A DNA stretch of 64,000 nt from Paenibacillus phyllosphaerae (lineage in GTDB: Bacteria > Bacillota > Bacilli > Paenibacillales > Paenibacillaceae). How positions within the stretch are numbered: position 1 is the first letter of the stretch; each line of letters starts with the position of its first letter. The stretch covers positions 62,001 through 126,000 of the forward strand of contig NZ_JACHXK010000017.1 in assembly GCF_014192105.1 (NCBI RefSeq), read 5' to 3'. This document shows positions 44,136-51,603 of the stretch, piece after piece. The position numbers were made by a program, and so were the translations under genes. Under the pieces are notes generated by a model, which was given only the letters and a program-made list of their open reading frames with translations, did no database searches and was not told the origin of the DNA.

Positions 44136-46325
44136 TTAAGCCGATGCGTCGCCTGGCTCAGGATTCGCTTTGGCTGCGGCGGCTTTATTCATGGAATTGC
44201 GCTTGAGCAGCAGCCAGATGGAGCTGGCGATATAGATCGTCGAATACATGCCGACCATGAGGCCGATCGTCATCGCCAGCGAGAAGAGCTGGATCGAATC
44301 GCTGCCGACGAGCAGCAGGATGAATGATGCCCCGAGGACCATCAGACCCGTATTGATGGATCTGGTCAGCGTCTGCGAGATACTCGTGTTGACGAGATGG
44401 GCCAGATCCTCGAACGTTTTGATTTTGGCAAAACGCAAGTTCTCCCGGATGCGGTCGAAAATGACGATCGTGTCATTGATCGAGTAACCGATGATCGTCA
44501 GAATCGCCGCGATGAACGTCAGGTTCACCTCTAGCCGGAAGATCGAGAAGATACTGACGACGAAGAACACGTCATGGAACAGCGCGATAACGCCGGCTAC
44601 GGCGAAGCGCCATTCGAAGCGGAACGCGACGAACGCGATGATCCCTAAGCTTGCGAACAGGATCGCATAGATGGCCTTGATGCCGAGCTCTTGCGCGATA
44701 CCCGGATCGACCGTATTCTCCTCGCCGGAGACCGCCTCGCCGTACTTCTCGGTGAACTTCGCCAGAATGGCGGCGACTTCGCCCTCATCCGAGCTTAGCA
44801 CCTCTTCGAACCGGACGGAGACGCGCTCCTGGTTATCCCCGCCCACCGTAATGGAGGATGGCGTGAAACCTGCTTCTTCGATGATATCCGATGCTTCCTG
44901 CTGGGTGATCTTCTGGCCGACGATAATATCGAGGCTCGTGCCGGCCTTGAAGTCGACGCCGTAATTGAATTGGAAGAGCAGCAGCATGACCAGGCCTACA
45001 GCGGTTACGCCGCCGGAAAGGGCGAAGAAGAAATTCCGCCTTTTCACGAAATCATAGATTTTGTAGAAGGATTCGGCCGGCTTGTCTTTGGCGGAGAGGG
45101 AGACGATATCCGATTCTTTCACGCCGTAATAACTCGGCTTCATGAACAAGCCGGTCCGTACGAGCAGCGCCAGCAGGAACCGCGAGAAATACACGTTCGT
45201 CGCCATGCTGAGAATGTTGCTGAGGATCAGCGTCAGCGCAAAGCCTTGAATCGCGCCGGTCCCTACAAAATAGAGCACGCCTGCCGCTACGATGGTCGTA
45301 ATGTTCGCGTCGAGAATCGTGCGGAACGAGTTCTTAGAGCCGGACTTCAGGGATGACAGCAGCGATTTGCCGGTGCGCATCTCCTCGCGGATCCGCTCGG
45401 CGGTAATGATATTGGCGTCGACGGCCATGCCGACACCGAGCACGAACGCCGCGATGCCCGGCAGCGTTACGGTTGCCTGCATCCAATAGTAGAGCAGCAG
45501 GATGCCCCAGTTATAAATAATGAGCGTAATGCTGGCGATGAGGCCCGGCATACGGTACACGATGAGCATGAACAGCAGAATCAGTACGGAAGCGATAACG
45601 CCGGCGAGCAGCGTCTTCTCGAGCGACTGCTGGCCGAGGCTCGCGCCAACCGATTGCGTGTACTTCTCCGTCAGCTTGAGCGGCAGGGCGCCGAGATTAA
45701 TGACATCGGCCAGCTCATTGGCTTCATCGAGCGTGTAATCGCCGGATATGGTCGCTTTGCCGTCCGGCAGCACGGCGCGGACGATCGGCGCGGACAGCTC
45801 CGTCTCATCGAGATAGATGGCGAGCGGCTGGCCGAGCAGCTTCTCGGTTACGGCCGCAAGCTTCGCTTTGTCTTTCACCTCGATCAGAATCATCGGCTGG
45901 TTCATTTCGTCGAAGGCAACCTGTGCGGCTCCTTCCACGAAATCGCTGCCGAGCATCTCTTTCGTGCCGTCAGGACCGCGGAAGGTCAGCTCGGCGGGTT
46001 TCTTCATCATCTCCCGCACGGTCTGCTCGTCCGATACGCCCGCGATCCGGGCGCGGATCCGGTTCTCGCCTTCGGTCGTTACTTCAGGCTCGGCAACCCC
46101 GTAAGCGTTGGCGCGTTTCTCCAGGCTTTTGGCCGTCTCGCGCAGCGCTTCCTTCGTGATCGTGCCGCCTTCTTCGACAGGCTGCGCTTCATACAGAATC
46201 TCGAAGCCGCCTTTCAGGTCGAGGCCGAGCTTAATGCCGCTTGTAATCGTTGGCGATGTAATGGCGACTATGGCTAAACAAAGAAGCGCGGTAAAGAAAA
46301 ACCCCGCAATACGTATCGATTTCAT
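44136..46325 (-). CDS. secDF: Protein translocase subunit SecDF (fused)
   Basis: This protein of about 729 residues is SecD (about 1-410) fused to SecF (about 430-729). It is an RND-family protein of 12 membrane helices with two periplasmic-type domains exposed outside. SecD signatures are LGLDLKGGFEILYE near the start and GMAVDANIITAERIREE in helix 4; SecF has FNYGVDFKAGTSLDI and SINDTIVIFDRIREN. It uses the proton gradient to help Sec-dependent export. The start at 46325 has AAGGGA eight bases upstream, while the ATG at 46331 is too close to it. It follows a small secreted-protein gene by 31 bases. Confidence 0.97.
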   Translation of the reverse strand: MKSIRIAGFFFTALLCLAIVAITSPTITSGIKLGLDLKGGFEILYEAQPVEEGGTITKEALRETAKSLEKRANAYGVAEPEVTTEGENRIRARIAGVSDEQTVREMMKKPAELTFRGPDGTKEMLGSDFVEGAAQVAFDEMNQPMILIEVKDKAKLAAVTEKLLGQPLAIYLDETELSAPIVRAVLPDGKATISGDYTLDEANELADVINLGALPLKLTEKYTQSVGASLGQQSLEKTLLAGVIASVLILLFMLIVYRMPGLIASITLIIYNWGILLLYYWMQATVTLPGIAAFVLGVGMAVDANIITAERIREEMRTGKSLLSSLKSGSKNSFRTILDANITTIVAAGVLYFVGTGAIQGFALTLILSNILSMATNVYFSRFLLALLVRTGLFMKPSYYGVKESDIVSLSAKDKPAESFYKIYDFVKRRNFFFALSGGVTAVGLVMLLLFQFNYGVDFKAGTSLDIIVGQKITQQEASDIIEEAGFTPSSITVGGDNQERVSVRFEEVLSSDEGEVAAILAKFTEKYGEAVSGEENTVDPGIAQELGIKAIYAILFASLGIIAFVAFRFEWRFAVAGVIALFHDVFFVVSIFSIFRLEVNLTFIAAILTIIGYSINDTIVIFDRIRENLRFAKIKTFEDLAHLVNTSISQTLTRSINTGLMVLGASFILLLVGSDSIQLFSLAMTIGLMVGMYSTIYIASSIWLLLKRNSMNKAAAAKANPEPGDASA

Positions 46326-46356
46326 AATCATGTCCCTTCTTGTAGGCTAATGTGCG

Positions 46357-46722
46357 TTAGAAGGGAACTGCATCCACGTAATTGGACGTATATTTGATCG
46401 GATCGAGCCGTTCATGCTTGACCAGCAGCGGGATACTATTGCCCAGCCATGCCGTATGCGATCCGATGAGGTTCGGCAGGCTGATCTGCATCGATCGGAA
46501 CAGCCGTGCCGCCGGCGGCGGGAACGACTTGTTCCATGGCGGCGGGTTCGCCGCGCTGACGTCGTAGGCATGGCCGCTCCCCGCAAAGCTGATCATATGG
46601 AGGGAGGCCGGCTGCGGATGGGACGTGTTCAGCGGAATTACCAGCACGACGAAGGACAGCAGGAGCAGATAGACCGACCAGTTGTTCATCATAGGGTGCG
46701 AATGCTTGAATGACGGCTTCAT
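46357..46722 (-). CDS. Hypothetical membrane-anchored or secreted protein (121 residues)
   Basis: The frame starts at ATG 46722 with AAGGAGG upstream, the best site in the region. It has one N-terminal hydrophobic segment (NWSVYLLLLSFVVLVIPL) and then a proline-rich soluble region (SAANPPPWNKSFPPPAARL). It lies 31 bases before secDF in the same direction and may be co-transcribed. I do not recognise a family. The strong ribosome site and the operon position support a real gene. Confidence 0.65.
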   Translation of the reverse strand: MKPSFKHSHPMMNNWSVYLLLLSFVVLVIPLNTSHPQPASLHMISFAGSGHAYDVSAANPPPWNKSFPPPAARLFRSMQISLPNLIGSHTAWLGNSIPLLVKHERLDPIKYTSNYVDAVPF

Positions 46723-46737
46723 CTTGGCTCCTCCTTG

Positions 46738-47101
46738 TGTGCGTGTGGTGAGATTCGTGCTTGTCCCATGCGTATGGCGTACTTGCGCAGCTAGCAGGAC
46801 GAGCCATAACTCTGAATATACGGCATAGGGCCGTAAGCGTTTCAGCAAAATGCCGGCAATCAGCCGACTGTTCCTGCCTAACGGGAATCATTCGCCGTCT
46901 TCCGCTATTTTCCCTGTTTATCCCATCCCTATCCGTGAAAAAAGAGAGCGTCCGGCGATCCGATCCGCAAACGCGTCTGTTTTTATCGCCTTCGGATATC
47001 GGCTATCGGCTTTAGCGCCGGCATTCTGGGGTAAAGACAAGTGAGCCGCTTGCATGGACAAGCGGCGCTTGGTAGAACGAACCGATGCCGGAGGTGCATG
47101 A
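46738..47101. other. Intergenic region between divergent secDF and mini-GNAT genes
   Basis: This stretch of about 360 bases holds no convincing gene. Near 47046 there is a small GCCGCTTG/CAAGCGGC hairpin. Promoters for both directions should be here but none is clear enough to place. Confidence 0.45.
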
Positions 47102-47467
47102 ATGATGATAGAGCGTGAACAGACGCAGACTCGCCCGGAGGAAGAGATCGTCGCCCACAAGCAGGGCAACAGCTACGTGCTGCAGGGCGTAGGCGGGATC
47201 GTCGGCGAGATTACGTATCGCCTGGTAGACGTGGACACGTGGGTGATTGACCATACTTTTGTGGACGGTTACTATCGCGGCCGAGGACTGGCCAAGCAGC
47301 TGCTCGACTTCGTGGTGGAGGAGGCGCGGGAACGGGGCCGCAAGATCATTCCTTCCTGCTCTTACGCGCTGCGCCAATTCGAGGCCGACCCGTCCTACGC
47401 CGATGTGTGGGCCAAGGAGAAGCCGACCTCCTATTCGGACTCGTATAGTTCGGATGGGGTCAAGTAG
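47102..47467 (+). CDS. Small GNAT-like acetyltransferase, copy 1
   Basis: This 121-residue protein is a minimal GNAT (YidJ/NATD1-like) with GEITYR, the DHTFVDGYYRGRGLAKQLL acetyl-CoA-binding loop and KIIPSCSYALRQF. It lacks the first strands of a full GNAT, as is normal in this subfamily. The start at 47102 has GGAGG seven bases upstream. A related gene is at 63164-63442 and shares IDHTYV/F, GxGxA, KIIPxCSYAxxxF and the spacing. The acceptor substrate is unknown. Confidence 0.88.
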   Translation: MMIEREQTQTRPEEEIVAHKQGNSYVLQGVGGIVGEITYRLVDVDTWVIDHTFVDGYYRGRGLAKQLLDFVVEEARERGRKIIPSCSYALRQFEADPSYADVWAKEKPTSYSDSYSSDGVK

Positions 47468-47483
47468 TCTGTCATTCAGTCGG

Positions 47484-47533
47484 CCTCAAAGAGCCCGCCA
47501 ATCCTGGGCAACAGGACGGCGGGCTCTTTGAGG
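47484..47533. terminator. Terminator after mini-GNAT copy 1
   Basis: CCTCAAAGAGCCCGCC/GGCGGGCTCTTTGAGG is a perfect 16-bp stem between convergent genes. Confidence 0.88.
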
Positions 47534-47540
47534 TTGGCTA

Positions 47541-47639
47541 TTACTGTTGAGCCGGGTTTTTACCTTGATCGTTCGGATTGTTCGAACGCGACGGCGAATG
47601 CTTCGGGTTGTTTTTGTCTGGTTTGGCTTTTGTGCTCAT
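47541..47639 (-). CDS. Very small Asn/Pro/Lys-rich protein (32 residues), possibly a spore or stress peptide
   Basis: A 33-codon frame starts at ATG 47639 with GGGAGGTG about ten bases upstream and stops at TAA 47541. It reads MSTKAKPDKNNPKHSPSRSN, then NPNDQGKNPAQQ. The composition (Asn, Lys, Pro, Ser, no hydrophobic core) resembles small acid-soluble or minor spore proteins, but I cannot name a family. It is too short for usual gene callers. Confidence 0.55.
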   Translation of the reverse strand: MSTKAKPDKNNPKHSPSRSNNPNDQGKNPAQQ

Positions 47640-47784
47640 GGATATCGTTCACCTCCCGTCTTACTCTGTAACAAAGTATTTCTCCAAACCGGTATCCTTA
47701 TTAGAGAAGTGCGGGCAGGAAGTACTTTTGAAAAAATGACGGCATACACTACAGTAACCATACATCAAATGAGGTGCAGCCAAG

Positions 47785-48291
47785 ATGAGATATATGGTGC
47801 AGTATCTCCCTTTACACAAACTAAAGTCCGCGATGACCGACAAAGCAACGAAACGCAGCAAAGAACTCCGCAAAGTCGCGCAAGATTGCATGCAGCTGAT
47901 GATCGTCAGAAAAAGCCGAAAAGACGGCGGTTACGTGGTTGTAAACGGAAGTAACCACTTGGAGCACTACAGAAGGTTCTCGAATAAAAAAACGGTTCCC
48001 TGTCTGGTGGATGAAGGCAAGATCGCTTCGACCATGACCGCCTTATGGCACCAGCTTCGCAAACGTAAGCTTCCTCACGAACTGCCTTCCGCCGATATGG
48101 ATCAGACGAGCGGCAACGGGTGGTCGATCATCCGTTCCTTTTTGAAACAGGACCCTCGGTTCAAAACCTTATCCCGCCGAGAGCAGGCCAAGGTACTGCG
48201 ACTCGGTATTCAATATAAGAAAACGACGATCCGGTCCATGAAATCGAAGGTGGATGAGTTGATCAAAAGGCAAGCCGCCGCGAAAAAGTGA
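47785..48291 (+). CDS. Hypothetical basic protein (168 residues)
   Basis: The protein is rich in Lys and Arg (pI clearly basic), with no membrane segment. The middle contains a conserved-looking NGSNHLEHYRRFSNKKTVPC segment, and the C-terminus is helical (SRREQAKVLRLGIQYKKTTIRSM). The ATG at 47785 has GAGGTG eight bases upstream. A strong terminator follows. I do not recognise a family; a nucleic-acid-binding role is possible from composition only. Confidence 0.7.
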   Translation: MRYMVQYLPLHKLKSAMTDKATKRSKELRKVAQDCMQLMIVRKSRKDGGYVVVNGSNHLEHYRRFSNKKTVPCLVDEGKIASTMTALWHQLRKRKLPHELPSADMDQTSGNGWSIIRSFLKQDPRFKTLSRREQAKVLRLGIQYKKTTIRSMKSKVDELIKRQAAAKK

Positions 48292-48366
48292 GGTCATCCT
48301 TGCGGCGTTGTAGTTGCATTAAGAAAAGTGTCATGCTGCTACGCTCAGGAGTCTACAGTTCAAGTC

Positions 48367-48392
48367 AAACACCTCGAGAGAGGTGTTTTTGT
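48367..48392 (+). terminator. Terminator after the basic protein gene
   Basis: CACCTC-GAGA-GAGGTG with AAA/TTT extension is followed by TTTTTGTTT. Confidence 0.85.
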
Positions 48393-48433
48393 TTCGCAAT
48401 AGGCGGCAATTCCCTCTGCCCCAATAGTTGCAG

Positions 48434-48454
48434 CAGGGCAATAGATATTGCCTG
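48434..48454. promoter_or_regulatory. Palindrome upstream of the CDF gene
   Basis: CAGGGCAAT-agat-ATTGCCTG is a near-perfect inverted repeat 128 bases before the transporter start. It could be an operator for a metal-responsive regulator, or a small hairpin. Confidence 0.3.
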
Positions 48455-48581
48455 ATAAAACTTAGTTTGTCCGCGTTTACTTTTTTCCCCCAATGACAAA
48501 ACGTTTCTCTAGACCCACATGAACATCGGTTGTTACGATAAGTTGGACTTCTTGCTGTGGGAAAGGATTGGAACGGTTATT

Positions 48582-49469
48582 ATGGATCAACAGCGATACG
48601 AGGATCTGAAGCTGGGGGAACGCGGGGCCATCGTCAGCATCATCGCTTATATCATACTGTCTGGACTGAAACTCTTGATCGGCGTAGTCGCCGGTTCGGA
48701 GGCCCTCAGGGCGGACGGACTCAATAATGCGACGGATATTGTGGCTTCCATAGCGGTGCTGATCGGGTTGAGGTTGGCCCAAAAGCCTGCGGACAGCGAC
48801 CATCCCTACGGTCATTGGAAGTCGGAAACGATAGCTTCGCTCATCGCCTCCTTCATCATGATGGCAGTCGGGCTGCAGGTGCTGTATGAAGCCGTCACCA
48901 AGATGACGCATGCCGGAGGGGAAGCACCTGATCTGATCGCGGCATGGACGGGCATCGTCTGCGCGGCCGTCATGTTCGCCGTGTATCGGTACAACAAGCG
49001 GTTGGCGACGCGAATCAAGAGCCAAGCCGTCATGGCCGCGGCCAAAGATAATCTGTCCGATGCCATCGTCAGTATCGGGACGGTCGTGGGCATTATCGGC
49101 TCCCAGTTCCGGCTGCCCTGGCTGGATCCGCTCGCCGCGATAGCGGTGGGGATCGTCATCTGCCGAACCGCCTGGGAGATCTTCAGGGAAGCTTCGCACC
49201 ATCTGTCGGATGGATTCAATGAAGAGACGATCGAATCGTTCAAGCAAGTCGTGCTGGACGTGGACGGCGTGGAAGGCGTGAAGAATATTCGAGCGAGGAG
49301 CTACGGGAGCAACGCGGTCGTGGACGTCATTCTGTTCATCGATGCGGATCTCGGCTTCCAGCAAGCGCACGATGTGGCCACGAAAGTGGAAGAGGCGCTG
49401 AAAAGCTCCTCGGACGAAGTGTATGAAGTGCATGTGCACTACGAACCGTATGACGTAGCGAACCAGTAG
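48582..49469 (+). CDS. Cation diffusion facilitator (metal exporter)
   Basis: This protein of about 295 residues has six hydrophobic segments and the CDF signature ADGLNNATDIVASIAVLIG in the second helix region, followed by the SDHPYGHWKSET loop. A C-terminal cytoplasmic dimerisation domain (VVLDVDGVEGVKNIRARSYG) closes it. The ADxxNNxxD metal site (Asp rather than His in helix 2) suggests manganese or iron rather than zinc, by analogy with MntE-type members (inference). The start at 48582 is preferred because the longer frame has no ribosome site. Confidence 0.92.
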   Translation: MDQQRYEDLKLGERGAIVSIIAYIILSGLKLLIGVVAGSEALRADGLNNATDIVASIAVLIGLRLAQKPADSDHPYGHWKSETIASLIASFIMMAVGLQVLYEAVTKMTHAGGEAPDLIAAWTGIVCAAVMFAVYRYNKRLATRIKSQAVMAAAKDNLSDAIVSIGTVVGIIGSQFRLPWLDPLAAIAVGIVICRTAWEIFREASHHLSDGFNEETIESFKQVVLDVDGVEGVKNIRARSYGSNAVVDVILFIDADLGFQQAHDVATKVEEALKSSSDEVYEVHVHYEPYDVANQ

Positions 49470-49500
49470 CGTTCACCCGCCGATAGCCCATAAGCAGCCA

Positions 49501-49545
49501 AAGCCCGCTCACGTTAGGTTAGATCCTAACGAGAACGGGCTTTTT
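49501..49545. terminator. Terminator between the CDF and mod genes
   Basis: AAGCCCG/CGGGCTT with an inner GTTAGG/CCTAAC stem is followed by TTTTT. Confidence 0.9.
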
Positions 49546-49622
49546 CGCGTGGATACGCAAGCTGCTATTGCGCCAAACGAAACGTCGCCGCCAATCTAGA
49601 TGGCGACAGCCGCTTCATCTGG

Positions 49623-50288
49623 TTAGTCGTCTTTCGTAATCCGGTTGGAGAGCAGCAGCATGACGAACGACAGCAGCAGCATAACCCCGCACCATGCCCA
49701 GGCCATCGACATGCTTCCGCCGTCCGCGGCCACGTAGATGGCCGTCGGAATGGTCTGCGTCTTCCCCGGAATATTCCCCGCAATCATCAGCGTCGCGCCG
49801 AATTCGCCCAGTCCCCGGCAGAATCCGAGGATGTACGCCGACGTCAGCGCCCGTTTGGCTAGCGGAACCGAGATGAATCGGAACACTTGCCATTCGCTCG
49901 CTCCGATTGCTCGGGCGGAATCCTCCAGGTCGTTGTCCACGCCGTCGAAGCCGGCTTTCATCGACCGGTAGGCCAGCGGGAAGGCGACGATGACGGCGGC
50001 AATGGTGGCGGCCCCCCATGTGAATAGGATCGGGCCATGGAACAGCGCTTCATAAGCTCGGCCGATCCAGCTGCGCCGGCCAAGCAGGACGAGCAGGATG
50101 AGACCGACGACGGTTGGCGGCAGTACCAGCGGCAAGAGAAGTAAGGTCTCCACGATGCTTTTGCCGAAGAAACGAGCCCGCGACATCTTGTAGGCAACGG
50201 CTAACGAAACGATAAAGACGATGATGCTGGCGATGATGGAGATTTGTACGGAAAGGGTTATCGGTTCGAGAAAAGTGGTCCAGTCCAA
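49623..50288 (-). CDS. modB: Molybdate ABC transporter permease ModB
   Basis: This 221-residue protein has five or six hydrophobic segments and the ModB motif LGEFGATLMIAGNIPGKTQT, which carries the EAA-like loop that contacts the ATPase. Length is standard. TTG at 50288 is the start, with AGGA eight bases upstream. It lies 24 bases after the modA remnant in the same direction. No modC ATPase is found after it, so the complete transporter cannot be encoded here. Confidence 0.93.
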   Translation of the reverse strand: MDWTTFLEPITLSVQISIIASIIVFIVSLAVAYKMSRARFFGKSIVETLLLLPLVLPPTVVGLILLVLLGRRSWIGRAYEALFHGPILFTWGAATIAAVIVAFPLAYRSMKAGFDGVDNDLEDSARAIGASEWQVFRFISVPLAKRALTSAYILGFCRGLGEFGATLMIAGNIPGKTQTIPTAIYVAADGGSMSMAWAWCGVMLLLSFVMLLLSNRITKDD

Positions 50289-50312
50289 GCGATCATTCCT
50301 GACGTAGCGAGA

Positions 50313-50740
50313 TTAACGCAGTTTGAAGCCGTACTTCTTGAAGACCGTATTGGCTTCCTTGGATTGCGGATAGGTATAGAAGGCGGTTGCTTCGGCCGCG
50401 TGCTCGGATTCCTTCAGTACGCCGGCGGGATAAAGGGTTGGCGCGTGAACGCTAGGGAGCACGTTAATGGCGTTCTTCACTTTCTTGGAAGTGAGCGCAT
50501 CCGTCTTGTAGACGAAGCCCGCGTCGACGTTGCCTGTCTCTACGTAGGTCAGCACTTGCCGAACATCCTTCGCGTAGACGAGTTTATTCTCAAGCGTATC
50601 CCACACTTTGCGCGCGGTCAACGTCTCTTTGGCATACTGGCCGGCCGGCACCGATTCCGGTTGGCCGATGGCGACTTTCTTGATCTCTTTATCGGTCAGG
50701 TCTTTCACCCCGCAAGACCAAGAATCCAACTTTTCTTCAA
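50313..50740 (-). pseudogene. modA: modA with internal deletion and frameshift (molybdate-binding protein remnant)
   Basis: A TTG at 50740, behind GGGGG, opens a signal-peptide-like MKKSWILGLAG that meets a stop at 50705-50707. In another frame, the sequence then continues as a normal ModA C-terminal half: VKDLTDKEIKKVAIGQPESV, PAGQYAKE, VETGNVDAGFVYKTDA, ending KKYGFKLR. ModA proteins are about 260 residues, so about 120 residues between the signal peptide and DLTDKE are lost. The join sits in GCGGGGTG (50706-50713). The open frame from 50774 reads through the join but has no real start. The gene cannot make a working binding protein unless the assembly is wrong. Confidence 0.85.
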
Positions 50741-50819
50741 TGTGAACGCCCCCAGTTACGTTAGTGGTTAACATGTCAACTATCGTAACATATCACTCAT
50801 CTGTTTTATAGTGTTTTAA

Positions 50820-50843
50820 TATATTTAAGTATAACTAAATATA
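50820..50843. promoter_or_regulatory. AT-rich inverted repeat upstream of modA
   Basis: TATATTTA-N8-TAAATATA lies 80 bases upstream of the modA start. It may be an operator for the mod genes; the motif is not a clear ModE box. Confidence 0.3.
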
Positions 50844-50941
50844 ATTAGAGTTTGTAGTCCGGTTATATTATGCGTTTTCGTTGTAATTAGTATGATTTAG
50901 CAAGGGAAGCGTTCTTCAACCGCCGCAGCAGTCCGGACGCA

Positions 50942-50977
50942 AAAAAGGCTCAGCAGGCGATGGGCCTGCTAAGCCTT
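50942..50977 (-). terminator. Terminator of the PadR-MFS operon
   Basis: AAGGCTtAGCAGGC/GCCTGCTgAGCCTT (minus strand) is followed by TTTTTT. Confidence 0.87.
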
Positions 50978-50997
50978 GCTCTCTACGATTCAACGGG

Positions 50998-51597
50998 CTA
51001 GTCCGGGAACTGCTGCAAGTACGCCTCGATCTCTTCGAGCGTCAGCTTCGGACCGGTGAAGAGCGTACCGGCTTTCGCTTCCTCCAGCAGCCGCTCGATC
51101 CAGTCGCATTCGGTCTCGCCGAACGCGATGAAGCCCTCGATCATGAGCGTCGAACCCCGGGGGAGGTAATGCGCCTTCCGCTCTAGCACAAGCTTGAGCC
51201 GGTCGATCCGCTTGCGGCCGGCCTCCAGATGCTCGGCCAAGAAGGGCTCGACCTTCGCCGGTTCGGCATAACGAACGAACGGAAGTCCGGAGAACACCGG
51301 ATGCTGCGGGTAGGAGATTTGCTTGAACTGCGCAATGAGCAGCTCCTGGAAGGCGGCAACGCCTTTCTCCGTGATATGGTAGATGACCTTGTCCGGACGT
51401 TTCTCGCCCGGCACCTGCACCACCTCGGCGGGCTCGATGTGCCCGCTCGCTCGCAGCTGATCGACCGCATAATAGAGCGAGCCGTCACGCAGCTTGAAGC
51501 TTTCGTCCCAGTTGCGCGACTTGATGATCTTGCGGATTTCGTACGGGTGCAAATCCCGTTCCATCAGCAAGCCGAGAATCAACAGCTTCATCGCCAT
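50998..51597 (-). CDS. PadR family transcriptional regulator
   Basis: This 199-residue protein has the PadR winged helix (LLILGLLMERDLHPYEIRKI to SLYYAVDQLRASGHIE) and a C-terminal helical dimerisation domain (ERKAHYLPRGSTLMIEGFIAF). It is encoded downstream of, and co-directional with, a DHA2 drug exporter whose promoter carries two TACTCAAATTTGAGTA-type sites. It is probably the repressor that controls the exporter and itself, released by a drug ligand (established pattern for PadR, e.g. LmrR). The ligand is not known. Confidence 0.9.
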   Translation of the reverse strand: MAMKLLILGLLMERDLHPYEIRKIIKSRNWDESFKLRDGSLYYAVDQLRASGHIEPAEVVQVPGEKRPDKVIYHITEKGVAAFQELLIAQFKQISYPQHPVFSGLPFVRYAEPAKVEPFLAEHLEAGRKRIDRLKLVLERKAHYLPRGSTLMIEGFIAFGETECDWIERLLEEAKAGTLFTGPKLTLEEIEAYLQQFPD

Positions 51598-51603
51598 AAT
51601 CGC

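Noticed and set aside
44136-46325. secDF as two separate genes
   Set aside because: The reading frame is continuous through the SecD-SecF junction and fused SecDF is normal in Bacillota.
47570-47590. LexA-type box (TTGTTCGAACG)
   Set aside because: It lies inside the small peptide frame, is imperfect and not upstream of a gene.
50775-50940. Insertion sequence remnant responsible for the modA loss
   Set aside because: The AT-rich stretch has no transposase fragment or terminal repeat, and the true modA start lies to the right of the deletion join.
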